DNA of 64,000 nt from Aquanectria penicillioides (lineage: Eukaryota > Ascomycota > Sordariomycetes > Hypocreales > Nectriaceae). The notes under the pieces are model-generated. The model did no database searches. It had not been told where the DNA came from and saw only the letters and a list, made by a program, of their open reading frames with translations. Made by a program: the position numbers and the translations under genes. The stretch is taken from NCBI GenBank assembly GCA_003415625.1, contig PYIU01000005.1, positions 1,493,001 through 1,557,000 on the forward strand, written 5' to 3'. Of this stretch, positions 31,873 to 43,572 are shown one piece after another (positions within the stretch are counted from its first letter, which is position 1; each line of letters opens with the position of its first letter).

Positions 31873-33902
31873 ATGTCCAAGACCGAGCAAAAGGCCTGCC
31901 TCAGTACGTCTTCCCCTCCATGCCCCGCCCCCTCCATCTCTTCCTACATCTCCACCAGCACCAGTGCCAGCACCAGCATCAACCCCACCTCCTTCATGAC
32001 TTCTCATTCTGCTCCCAAAAAATCGATTCTGCGTCGCGATAGTGTCCCCCTCGCCTCGCAGCATCTTCCCTCGCCTCGGCGGCCCAGTACAGCGCCTCCC
32101 GTCCCAGAGGCGTCGCACAAAGCCGAGCAGCCCGATTACGTCCTCGTTATATGTTTCATGCTTGTAAATCTCGAGCTTGCATGGCTAATCATGGTACTAT
32201 TGCACTCATACAGTCGTCATTGATGGCTGGGGTATCCCCTCTGAGGAGAGCCCCAAGAATGGCGATGCCATTGCCGCCGCCAACACCCCCGTTATGGACG
32301 AGCTTTCCCAGAGCGAGACCGGTTTCACCGAGCTCGAGGCCTCATCGCTGGCGGTGGGACTTCCCGAGGGTCTCATGGGTAACTCTGAGGTCGGCCACTT
32401 GAACATTGGTGCTGGACGTGTCGTCTGGCAGGACGTCGTCCGAATTGACCAGACCATCAAGAAGGGCGAGCTCGCCGACAACGAGGTCATCAAGAACACC
32501 TTCCAGTCTGCCGCCAGCGGCAATGGTCGATTGCACCTGTGCGGTCTCGTCTCCCATGGCGGTGTCGTGAGTGCCAACCCCCTTGTCGGATATGCATCTT
32601 GATACCCAATACTGACACTTACACCGCCAAACAGCACTCCAAGCAGACTCACCTCTACTCCCTCCTCTTGGCTGCCAAGCAGTATGGAGTCGCCAACGTC
32701 TTCATCCACTTCTTTGGTGACGGCCGTGACACCGACCCCAAGTCTGGTGCCGCCTACATGCAGGAGCTCGTCGAGTTCCTCCAGGAGAATAGCGTTGGCC
32801 AGATCGCCACTGTTGTAGGTCGATACTACGCCATGGACCGTGACAAGCGTTGGGAGCGAGTCGAGATTGCCCTCAAGGGTATGATTCACGGCGAGGGCGA
32901 GGCCGTTGAAGACCCCGTTGCTGCTGTCAAGGCTCGATATGAGCTCGGCGGTAGCAAGGACAAGGATGAGTTCCTGACCCCCATTATTGTTGGCGGTGAG
33001 GAGAGCCGCATCAAGGGTAATAAAACGTCTCCCGGGTTTAATTCGTGTTACACATATGCTGACCGCTGTTAACAGACGATGATACCGTCTTCTTCTTCAA
33101 CTATCGATCCGACCGTGTCCGCCAGATCACCCAGGTTCTTGGCGATGTGGACCGATCTGTCCTTCCCGACTTCGTCTTCCCCAAGATCAGCAAGCTGGTC
33201 ACCATGACCCAGTACAAGGGCGACTATCCCTTTGATGTCGCCTTTGAGCCCCAGCGCATGGGTAACGTCCTGGCCGAGTGGCTTGGCAAGCAGGGCGTTG
33301 AGCAGGTCCACATTGCTGAAACTGAGAAGTATGCCCACGTCACTTTCTTCTTCAACGGTGGTGTGGAGAAGGTCTTCCCTCTCGAGACCCGTGACCAGAA
33401 CCAGGATCTCGTCCCCTCCAACAAGGCGGTCGCCACCTACGACCTGGCCCCTGAGATGTCTGCCGATGGTGTTGCCGACCAGGTCTGCAAGCGTCTTGCT
33501 GAGCAGCAGTTCCCCTTCGTCATGAACAACTTTGCCCCCCCTGACATGGTTGGTCACACCGGTGTGTATGAGGCCGCTATCGTCGGTTGTGAGGCCACCG
33601 ATAAGGCCATCGGCAAGATTCTCGAGGGCTGCAAGAAGGAGGGCTACATCCTGTTCATCACTGCCGACCACGGCAACGCTGAGGAGATGAAGTTCGCCGA
33701 CGGCAAGCCCAAAACCAGCCACACTACCAACAAGGTGCCCTTCATCATGGCCAACGCCCCAGAGGGCTGGAGCCTGAAGAACAACGACGGTGTTCTTGGC
33801 GACGTTGCCCCCACTGTCCTCGCTGCCATGGGCCTGCCTCAGCCGAATGAGATGACTGGCAAGTCCCTTCTCGAGAAGGACCTCAAGCGTAACGCTGAGT
33901 AA
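31873..33902 (+). CDS. gpmI: 2,3-bisphosphoglycerate-independent phosphoglycerate mutase
   Basis: This glycolytic enzyme converts 3-phosphoglycerate to 2-phosphoglycerate with a Mn-dependent phosphoserine mechanism. Four exons (31873-31903, 32214-32566, 32635-33016, 33076-33902) give 530 aa, normal for the family. The N-terminus reads ACLIVIDGWG, where the Asp is a metal ligand; the intron splits this motif. The catalytic serine is in LMGNSEVGHLNIGAGR (about residue 75). HFFGDGRDTDP and IATVVGRYYAMDRDKRWER are the transferase-domain substrate sites. NFAPPDMVGHTG and ITADHGNAEEM carry the C-terminal metal ligands. The first intron is long (310 bp) and happens to be open in the ATG frame. Codon use is strongly biased to C-ending codons, consistent with high expression. 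Confidence 0.96.
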
Positions 33903-36900
33903 AAAGAAACGAAACGAAATGAAAAAGACCAACAAAGGTAGTTGGTGGATTTAGTAATTGTTGTCGTCGTAGTCCGGATTTTAGGTCGCTTGTTAGCTTT
34001 GGGAGCGAGGTGAGCGTTGTGATGTCGTGTTGCTGTGTAGTGTAGTGCTGTTGTGAGTTGGCAGGCGACTTTTTGGAGTTGTGGCGGAAAGGGATAGAAC
34101 GAGAAATGCTCGACTGAAGGATAGACCTAGAAACGATCCGCAAAAAGTAACAAATTTCTCTATATGAATTGAGATGGCCAACTATCTATTTCCACTCATA
34201 ATGTCTCCTGTGCGTTCAAACCTACATGTCATGTCCACTCGAAGCCACTCTCTGCCTTATTTGGTCTTATGCAAGGGACAATTGCAGGAATCTTCCAGTT
34301 GTTCCTCGTGTGCACTGGTAATTCCCCACAGTTCGCTGCACCATGAAGCAGTCTGTTATGATAAAACCAAGCAGCAGCATCTCCACCAGAGATATCAAGA
34401 GTTAATGCGAGTGAAAAAATTTGACAATTTTCTGCCTAGAGGGTACAACACCGGCACGACCTATTCTTGACAAACAGTGGCTACCATAATACTAATGGGC
34501 GTCAAGCCAGCCTCGTGGTGTTGTTGGGCCCCCACCTACTTCAACACACTGACTGCAAGCTACCGTGTTCCACCCTCCACCCCGAGGCGACACTCGTCAG
34601 ACATGCACCCAAGAAGCAAAGTGAGAACTCTAGGCTTGATCATCAGCTGCACAGCAACTTGGCCCAAGATCTTAGGCCGGAGAGGGCTCCTTCAAGCCAC
34701 CATGACCCTGAATGATTCAGATTTTTTTTTTCATAGTAGGCTCAAGCACGCAGAGATGGTGCGCATTTGAACTGTGTTGGCCTGGGACGGGATGGAACGT
34801 CCAGCACATGAGAACCTGCGTCCTTGCATGGACTAGATTGTAAGATCTGGAACGCACATACATTTGAGGAACTAATTAGCAGATCTGAGGGACCGAATCT
34901 AGCCACGTTGGTGATCCCAAGCTACCTTCGACAGCAGTTCTTGGGGAAGGAACCACAGGTCTTGGATGGCGTCCAAAGAGAAATGAGGGGGTCGCCGTAT
35001 TAAACTGCTAGATTGGGGTGTCCCCAGCCTACAGAGAGAGAGCTGAAAACGTGACCTTGTGCAAAAAACATCGTCCACTTGAACCACGGATGTGTTGCAG
35101 ATGTCAAGAGCCATGTGGTGCAGGTCCAGATCCCGTCTAGTTGACCTCATGCTGACACGGGTCTCGGGGGTCGAAATTTTGAACCAAAATTGGATTCCAA
35201 CCCTTTGGTCATCCCACTGAGCTTCGTGGAGAGGTTCTGACCATGGCCCTTTCGGGATCGGTACGTGTGGCGTGCATGGTCTGAACCTAGGTTCTAGACT
35301 CTAGCCCACGGGATCGATCCGCAGGGACCACTTCCCCTAAGAGCACGGCAATGTCGAGAGTACCATGGGAGTGGGATGGGAATTGCTCTTTGTCAAAGCC
35401 CCGGGATCCGTGATTGGAGACTCAAGCAGGGAAATGAAGGCACCATGGAGCCCAAAAGACGGGACCTCTTCTGGAAGCTCCTGGTTGGGTCGGATGAGGT
35501 CCGCAGCGGCATGCATGAAGGGTCTTTCCACGCCACGGGAGCTCGATGTGAGCTACGGCTGCAGTTCTTCAAGATCAGGGCATAGCCTAATCGGCTCGAC
35601 GTTACAGTAGCCCAATAAGAGAGCACAAAACGGTCAGATCACATAGATCTGAACACAGCTGGTGCAGGTTGTCTGTTGATCAACAACACAGCCCTGGGAC
35701 GACAGCTGCTTTCGGATGGCTGATTGATTGACTCGCTGTATACTCCGCGAAGCGAAAATGCCGGTGCATTCGTGGGGCCCTGAGGAGCGGTTGTGGGGTG
35801 TTTCATCAACCCAGAGCCACCAAAACAACTCGATTTTGGAACGCCAAGCGGGAGATCGTCGGGGATACCCTAGCTCGGTGAGTACTGGTGCCTCGTCTCA
35901 ACGGAGGCTTGTCCTTACCACTCAAGAGCCATATAAACCCAAATCATGGATCCATGAGGTAGCTAATTCCAAGAGCTTAGGGATCTGGCGATCAAGGGCT
36001 GGAGGGTGGTGGAAGGTGCTAGAAGATGGCCAGATGTTACCCCGCGAAGTCGACGTCATTTCCCTATCGCAAATGGACGAGATCAGCGCTCTCCAGAGCC
36101 TCAGTTGGCGTCCGAGTTTAGGGCATTTGGGGATCCGTCATGTGTTACCGTACCCACCTGAAAATGACTGGTAGATTTCTGGCGGACTCGTATCAGGTAC
36201 CGGGAAGTACTAAGAATTGGCTGAACCATCTTGAACCGAATGCTTCTGGTACTGCAGAGATGACTGTGGCGCGACGTGTATCACGTCAACACCACGTTTG
36301 ATCCAAAATAGGGCCGTGCCCGGAGGAATCGACAGAGTATCAGGAGACTGTAGAAGAATGGACTGAAATGCGGCAGGTTCTGTTGGTGTTGAGATAGTTA
36401 TGGCACTCTGGGTGAAATCGGGGTCATCGGGAAACGTCTGGTTTTGGAGTGTGTTCTTTTTCAAGGGTCCAGTCATCAACAGTAGACCAGGGTAAGAAGG
36501 ACCACTAAAAGAGACGCACCTTGACGCAGCAGAGGTGATACTTGATGGGTGGAGGGTGGAAGCCACTGCCAGAGGTTCGATCAATCGTGTGCAAAGGCTG
36601 CCCATCCCCCCATCCCCCCCCCCCCCCCAGCTGAGGTTTGACGTAAGAGTGGTATCATGGGGCCAGCAGGGGATTCGAAAGGATTCCATCACGGTGATAT
36701 TCAGGGCAAGGCCGAGGCGCAGGTACTTGTCCAAGCAGCCATTAGAGCCCAACCTCGGTGCGCTGAGTGAGGTGCCTAGGTTGGGGAGGAAGCAGGCAAA
36801 AGTCGATTCTGGAGAAAGTGGTGGTATTGATGGGAAATGAGCCTCGTATTCAAGAAGACAGAAAGAAAGAAGGGGAAATTATGAGGCAATAAACGTCGCG

Positions 36901-38854
36901 CTCTTATCCAGCCGATGAGGGCAGCTAAAAGTCGCATCTCGATCGCATACCTGCCTCGTACCGTGGGAGGTATGGTGGACAGCAAAGTACTTTGCAAGGG
37001 AAGAGGGAGGATGCGGCAAACGCCACAAAGCCATTGCCCTCTGAGACCCACGAGAAAACGGGACAAGAAGCTCGGTAGTTGTGACATGTACAAATACTTG
37101 ATGAACATGCCGGAGAAAGGGCGACAGGGGGGATGAGAAGATGACTTGGGTCGCCGAGAATCTATCATGTACCTCCCCCGTTTGGCTCCGCGGGTGATTG
37201 TGTGCCGTTCCTAGGCCGCCTATCGCGATACATGATAGGTGCGACTTATGTACGGAAGAGTACCTAGGTAGTTGGGTATTGGGTGTAGTTTGCCTGCACG
37301 CAGTGTGCTGGGGCCTGGGCGAACAGGGTCTGCGCACGCGCCCAAGGCTGTGGGTGGTCTCCTCGATGACCTGCCAAAACCCAGATCGACGTAGCCCTTG
37401 CCTCAAGACACCTGGTACGACGTCGTCTCGGGTGTAATTAGTTAAATAACCCTAGCACTCAGGTTAGCTGCGACCTGCCTTGGAAGTCGCGTACCTGAAT
37501 TAAATGCTGGCCTGTGGATGGCTGGGCCCTGGGCTAGGAGCCCCGCTGTCAGAAGGATCGGGGCGAAGATGGTGTGCCTGGATGAATCGAGGGTGTGGCT
37601 GTAAATGAGGGCAAGACCACTCTGTCATCCGCCACCACAAATTGCTTTCCCTAGGTTCCCTGGGATGATGGCGATTTTTTGGGAGAGAACACTCCTCAGG
37701 GTGTGTGCAGCAGCGCGAAATGTAGCTATACGTACCATCCCAGAGCCACTAAAGCCCGTTGGATGACGTCCCTGCTTTTTCAACCTGTAGCGCATCGATG
37801 ACCACTATTAACCCCGATGCTCTCTGATCGCCTAGGCAAGTCGTCAGTCATGGGAATCGGAGCAATGAGCGTTCGATCTAAGTTTCTGGTTCCCCAACCC
37901 GGCCCCATCCACAACCCTCGCGGCCCTCTCGATGCAATTCCGGCCGCCATGCTCCCCAAGGGGGGCGCGCTTTTGCTGGTGACGCTGTTGGCCATGGCGT
38001 TGCTCCGGTGGTCCATCATGATGTAAATTCTCTTCTACCCCGTGCGGTGAGCTTTGTCCTGTTCTGTCGCCTTCCTCAAGCACAAGCATCATCTCCTTGT
38101 CAGTTTTCGACCCTGGGTCTTGCATCTTGGAGGACAGTACTTTCTTCCACTTCCCTTGTCTGTCAAGGTCGCAGTCACAGCCCTGCCTTGACCAATCCGG
38201 TATCCTTCTCCAGCTTCAGCTCCGCCGGATGCCCGCCTGGTGCACACGACCGCCCCTCCAACTTGAGTGAACAGGACCTGGCTTCTCAGGGAGGTATCTC
38301 ACTGCATCATCACTCATCACAGCACGAAACCACGCCTTGGAATGCCACCAGTGCCACCCTAAAAGTGACCACAGTGACCCCAGTGTACCCAGTGTACCCT
38401 CCCGCCCTACCCTCGTCTCACCAATGGCCACCAACCCGGTCTCTTATACCCTCGCTGCAGCCACCACCTCGAAGCCGTCCATTTTATCACTTTTCCTCCT
38501 AATCCTATTCCCTCTCCCAACTATCGCCTCTGTTCTGTTCCATTTCTAAAATCTAGAGATCCCACCGACGACCACCGAACTTGCTATCGCCGAATCTCTC
38601 CCTTTCTTCGCAGAATCGAACCATAGACATTGCGGCAACCATACAGTCCCCCCACAGCCTCCCGCCCACAGTTCAACACCTAGTCGATAGTCAAACCAGA
38701 ACCCGGTCAAGCGAAACTATCGCACACTACTCCCTCCCACCACACAACTGGGAGTCGATCGAGCTTCAAGGCTCAGATCACTCCGCAATTCCCACCAAGA
38801 ACTTCCAACCCCGAAAACCGCCGTGCTCGCTGGTGCCATTTACACCAGCATCAA
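33903..38854. other. About 5-kb spacer upstream of the frq promoter, no supported gene
   Basis: The first 250 bp is the mutase 3' UTR. The remainder has only short frames. The longest are 36210-36752 (minus, 180 codons) and 35728-36174 (plus, 148 codons), which I could not link to any family. A run of 14 C lies near 36616-36630. A perfect TACCTAGGTA palindrome occurs at 37261. Distant regulatory sequences of frq may lie in the right part (37400-38850). Confidence 0.45.
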
Positions 38855-38864
38855 TATATATAAG
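38855..38864 (+). promoter_or_regulatory. Candidate TATA box of frq
   Basis: TATATATAAG is a close match to a core TATA box, 655 bp before the frq ATG. It fits a start of transcription near 38890, giving a long leader like that known for Neurospora frq. This is an inference from position and motif. Confidence 0.4.
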
Positions 38865-39128
38865 CTGCAAGAACACAATCGGACGACATGCACTACGAAT
38901 AAGGAAATCTGAACTCCGCCGCGACATCCCGTACCAACGCAAGATCTCATCGACTAACTCCTGTACTCGTGGTGTGAAAACTTAGTGCTTCGGCTTAATC
39001 TTGGGGCAAAACCTTCATCCTTGGAGACACTACAACTCAAAGAGGCTACCACCAATCAGATTTGAGGGAAACAAAGGGCCAAGCAAGGCCTGTTGAGCCC
39101 TCCGACTTGCGTATTTCAGAGCTTCTGT

Positions 39129-39342
39129 GTAAGTATTTTCAAAGGACCCCCTCTGTTCGTACCTCGCCACCAACCCTCTCGTCAGCCATATGACGATTGC
39201 GGCCTCGATCAATCGATCGAGGACCAGCGGCTAGTCAATCACCTCGCCTCGTGTAGTATACCAACCTCCGCCGTAAATCACCTTCGATTCAATCCATCAA
39301 TGACAATGTCGATCATGCTAATCATTCATCCTGTTGTTGCAG
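39129..39342 (+). other. Probable intron in the frq 5' leader
   Basis: GTAAGTATTTTC at 39129 is a strong donor. A GCTAAT branch-like site (39317-39322) is followed by CTGTTGTTGCAG ending at 39342. The 214-nt segment lies entirely before the frq start codon. The Neurospora frq leader is also spliced. Confidence 0.45.
39203..39222. promoter_or_regulatory. GATC/CGATC palindrome, possible light-responsive (white-collar) element
   Basis: An 8-bp perfect inverted repeat (CCTCGATC, AATC, GATCGAGG) lies about 300 bp upstream of the frq ATG. White-collar complexes bind paired GATC/CGAT-type sites at light-responsive elements of frq. The match is loose, and the site falls within the proposed leader intron. 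Confidence 0.3.
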
Positions 39343-39518
39343 GTGTGACATTCTATCGTCATCGGCAAGTCCTGAGGTATTGCTTGGAGCCTTCAGACTA
39401 GGTAATCCCAAGTACGAAGTTTCAGCTTCTCAGACCGTGTTGTCGGGTTGTATGGTCATGAATATGAGCTAAACATCCCATCGACATCATATTCTCCATT
39501 CACCTACATGTTAGGACA

Positions 39519-42500
39519 ATGCCCTCGACAGAAGGAAAATCTCCCACAAATCAACCGACGCCAACCGGCCACTCCCTCCCTCAACGCGCCTCTCCGTTGG
39601 CCTCGGTGACGCTTCGTCATCAGCCCTTGGGTCAAAATGCTCCTCACCCAGCTGCTCGAAACCCTACCCCCCCGAAAGAGCCGCTCGCTTCTCCCCGCCG
39701 AAATTCATCAGGCGAAAGCCAGGAAACAGGCCAGAGTGATGCAAAACATTGGTTTGACCAGTCAAACCAGAATCCAACGGCAACTTTCGATAGCAATGTC
39801 ATGGAAGGTTGGTTTCCCTTGTCCTGCTGACAGAAGACGCCAGTCGCTAACAGTGTAGTAGTTGACCCTCCTTTCTTTCAAAAGGAGTCAGACTCGTCAA
39901 ACGAAGAAAAAAACTACGTCTATGATCCCAATCTGGCTCCCCAACCACGCACAGCACCCCAAAGCAGCAGCGCAGGTGACTATCGAAGCGTTATCGATGA
40001 CTTGACGATCGAGATTCAGCGACTAAAGGAGGAGCTAAAACGGTACAAGCAGTTGGGTCCAGACATGCTCCGAAAGGAGAAGCTTTTTGAGATCAAAGTT
40101 CACGGTCTGCCTCAGAAGAAGAAAAGAGAACTCGAAGCAACACTCCGTGACTTTGCTGCCAACCTTGAGAGCTCACCCAATGCATCCTCGCATAAGAAAA
40201 AGAAGTCATCCCGCCATACCACTCGAGATCATGGCTACTCTGCTTCAGGATCATTATCCAAACGTGCATCCTCGTCATCTGGGTCTAATATTAGACCAGC
40301 CGATTCTGCCTACGCCTCAATGTCAACCGGGGCGAAGTCATCAGGACCATCGCTCAACCGCCCGATGATGACTTCCAAGGCTGCCAACGAGAAGAAGGTC
40401 GAGAACTACTTGAGGGATATCCCTGAAGGTCTCTATCCTCGGCACATGGTTATGACAGAAAAAGAACGAAAGAAACTGGTTGTTCGTCGTCTTGAGCGGC
40501 TTTTCACTGGGAAGATCGGTGGCCGTCGTATGCAGACGAACCAGGTTGCGCTTTCAGACCCCAAACCAGCCCAAGTCCCTCCCACTACAGAGGCACAGTC
40601 GCAAGCAACGAGCATACACCCTCAGTCTTCTCATAATTTCCAGGAAGCTGCTCGCGAGGCTAAAATTCTTCCACAGGAACAGCAATCCGGCCATTCCGGT
40701 AAAAAGACCAGATCACGAGACAATGGTTCCATACCTAACTCCCACGGTGAGGGCATGGAGTCCAGCGGCCAAACCACTGGCTCTGGAGGGGCCAATCCTT
40801 CTCCGCCGATGCCACCGCCACAGGAGCAGCGACCTACACGGCCCCGCGACCTAGATCCCGACCGCACCCAAGTTCCATCTGAAAACATGAATTACATTCG
40901 GCACCTTGGCCTCGTGCCACCCGAAATACTGGATACACGGCAAGAGCCCGTAGACGAAGTCCTCCCCGACGCAGAAGGGTGGGTTTACTTAAATCTCCTC
41001 TGTAACCTTGCCCAACTCCACATCATCAACGTCACACCCGATTTCGTTCGGTCAGCCGTCTCTGAGATGAGTATCAAGTTCCAGCTCTCCCCAGATGGCC
41101 GCAAGATTAGGTGGCGCGGTGGGTTGGATGGCACCAAATTCAGCAGCGACAGTTCTGGATACAACTCGCAAAAAAGTCCCTCCACCGACGATAGCGAAAA
41201 CCCGAAACAAAAGGCCCACAAGAGGCAGAAAATAGGTCGTTCAGCTGGTGATGGGTTTCAGTCAGGAAGCTCGAGCAAGAACGCCTCGAAGTTTGGACAA
41301 GTTCATGCTTCCTCCGAAAGTTTTCACTACAAACCGATCTTTGCCAGGAATGATTCGTCGCATGGACAAACATCAGTAGATGATACTCTCTCATCATTTG
41401 GGCCTCAAGACGAAAGCAATGTGGGTGATTCGCGTTGGGGTATGAGCGGGTCTGGCGCTTCAAATCGCAAAAAGAGGCGTCACGATGGTGCTATTATTTA
41501 CTACAGTGGCGCGCCGTTTTGTACCGACTTGTCCGGTGATCCAGGAGATATATCCCCAACCGCACATATGCTGGCTTCTAGTCAAGGCACGCAAATCTCT
41601 CAAGCACAATCAGGGGTTCAGCCACCTTCGCCCCTGCGAACAACCTCAGGCTCGTTCATCAATGACAGGCCACTGACCGACAGGGGACAGTCCCTCCGGT
41701 CCATTCCAGAGGCAGCAGTGGGTGGTCGAGATCAGACGCCGAGTTTGACTGCCGACGACACTGAGAATTCTAGCGACGTTGATTTGGACCTCGTCTGGTC
41801 AAATGAAAGTCAACACTTGAAGCTTAGTCTCTTGGAGCCTTGTGGCCTTGGCGGTGTCCTCCTGAAGATCACTTCGTAGTGGTTGTCACGACGAAGAGAT
41901 CGACACAGGACAATCCTGCCCCGAACCGAATGCATCAGCACGCGAATTTAGAAGAAGCTACTGATAGTATAATTTGCCGCTTAGCTACTATGACTGCGTC
42001 TTCGCCTGACTCTCGAGCGATCCCCCGCGGAGAGCCATCATCTATGGAGATTGGTTACGTGTCTGGGGAAATTAAACGATTTACACCAGTCCCGCTTCCT
42101 CCACCAGCCCTATTCTATCCCCCTTCAGCTCTGATGATTCTGCCTCTGGGGATCAACATCTTTCTGATTACCTCGACGAGACAGAATCGTCTGAGGAGTT
42201 GATGAGCCGGCGTGCAAATCCGCACCAGTCCGATGATTATCCCGATGGGGTTGACTTAAGTAGTGGTGACGAGGACGGTGAGGACCCAGACGAGTCCCCC
42301 AACGATCAGAACATGTATGACATTGATGTGAGCACTAACTCACACGCGTTGCCGAGCCGGAGGCGAGTGTGTCCGCCACGAAGGACTAGCAGTGCAGCGG
42401 CGGCCACTAGAACCGCTCGTGAAGAAAGCAAGAGCACCACCGCCGAACGGATTCTCCCTGGTGACGGAAGTTCTGCGGCCACTGCTGGCGGACCGGTGAG

Positions 42501-42534
42501 CGGTTACAACACTAGTGAAGAAGAAATTGTGTGA
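39519..42534 (+). CDS. frq: Frequency circadian clock protein FRQ, frame broken twice near the 3' end
   Basis: FRQ is the negative element of the fungal clock: it binds FRH and CK1 and inhibits the white-collar complex. Exons are 39519-39807 and 39862 onward, with a 54-bp intron. Conserved segments occur in order: [12 protein letters not shown]...[29 protein letters not shown], and the coiled coil [20 protein letters not shown]. Then come [46 protein letters not shown] and a nuclear signal with [21 protein letters not shown]. The frame stops at 41879 (768 aa), but similarity goes on at once in the next frame ([12 protein letters not shown], from about 41857). It shifts again near 42122 (FYPP to [10 protein letters not shown]) and ends with GSSAATAGG before the stop at 42534. 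Each break equals one missing base in a C-containing run. The combined length, about 987 codons, is close to Neurospora FRQ (989). It is either a decayed gene or a sequence error. Confidence 0.9.
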
Positions 42535-43572
42535 GCGGATACTGGGGGGTCACTGGCTTATTGTCGAGGTGAATATTTTGAGTAGGTGCTCGTTTAAATT
42601 TGGCCAGGTTTCTTTTGGAGACGATCGTTCTCATGCTCAACTTGCTTTCTTTCTTGTATAACGGCACAGGAAAAGTTACCTCGGCATTCAGCTTGGCGTT
42701 TTGGAAGATGGAAGGTTGATGATATCCCTGGGATAATTATGTTTGTATAGTGCGTTTTCCGATGATGACTCTCGGGTTCTGGTCTCTAGGAATAAGGACG
42801 TTGGAAACATTTTGGGAGATTGAACGATTTCCAAAATTGTCAGCTTTACATGAGTCACGAATAATGGTGCTTCAAATTGATTTTGAATCTGAAATCACTG
42901 GTCGGTCAGTGAGAAGTGGTGAACAGCTTCCTACCCTGGCATCAGAATAGTGGATGGGTCATAACTTCGAGCCCATGCGTTCCATGTCAAGTCTTGTGTC
43001 TCAGTAGGTAAGCTTTAGCTTGACGTCACCACCAGATCTATTTCAACGAAGCTTTAATTGTTAGGGATCTTCCGTGCGTGTCCTGAAAATGAGAGTCCCC
43101 TGCTTAGAGCCGGGATCATTAGGAATGACTCGAATTTGGCAGCTTGGAGATTGAACCATCTGGTTACGTTGATGTTTCAGAGCAGCAACACGAGAACGAA
43201 ACAGCACACTACGAGGTATCAGGGTATAGGGCGCGCCTAAAGAAGGGACCAATAATGACTTTCATCGTGGTAATCTGATCAATTCCAAATATAGATGTTT
43301 GCTTTCGCCCCTTGGCAATGCCCTATTGAGTCGCTTCGGTTAGGAATGTTGGTTTGATTGTTGCATCATGTGCATAACAATGCGGAACAAGTCACGTCGC
43401 GTCATCACGTGATGGTGCCTCACCCCATTAACCCTCCGGCCTGCGTCATCCAGCAGCCTTTCATCAGACGGTGAGAGGGACTCAAGAGCTTAATTGTTGA
43501 GTCTTGCCTCTCAATATTTTCTGCTCAATCTCAATCTTCAAGACCAACCAGTGCTTCTCATTGTTGGCCAAG
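42535..43572. other. Intergenic spacer between frq and the prenylcysteine-oxidase-like gene
   Basis: 1.04 kb with frq 3' sequence and the promoter of the next gene. Sequence near 43390-43420 contains a cacgtcgcgtcatcacgtgatgg block with CACGTGA. No coding frame was recognised. Confidence 0.5.

Noticed and set aside
31873..32223. A separate 116-residue gene over the first phosphoglycerate mutase exon
   Set aside because: The GTACGT donor at 31904 joins exactly to the conserved IVIDGWG segment; the open frame is the unspliced intron.
36210..36752. 180-codon minus-strand frame and the 148-codon plus frame at 35728
   Set aside because: Could be exons of an unknown gene, but no family, no clear splice partners and no strong start context were found; the first also crosses a long C run.
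41840..41880. An intron instead of a frameshift at the first frq break
   Set aside because: Available GT...AG pairs would give introns of under 30 nt or remove conserved residues; a one-base shift explains the continuity better.
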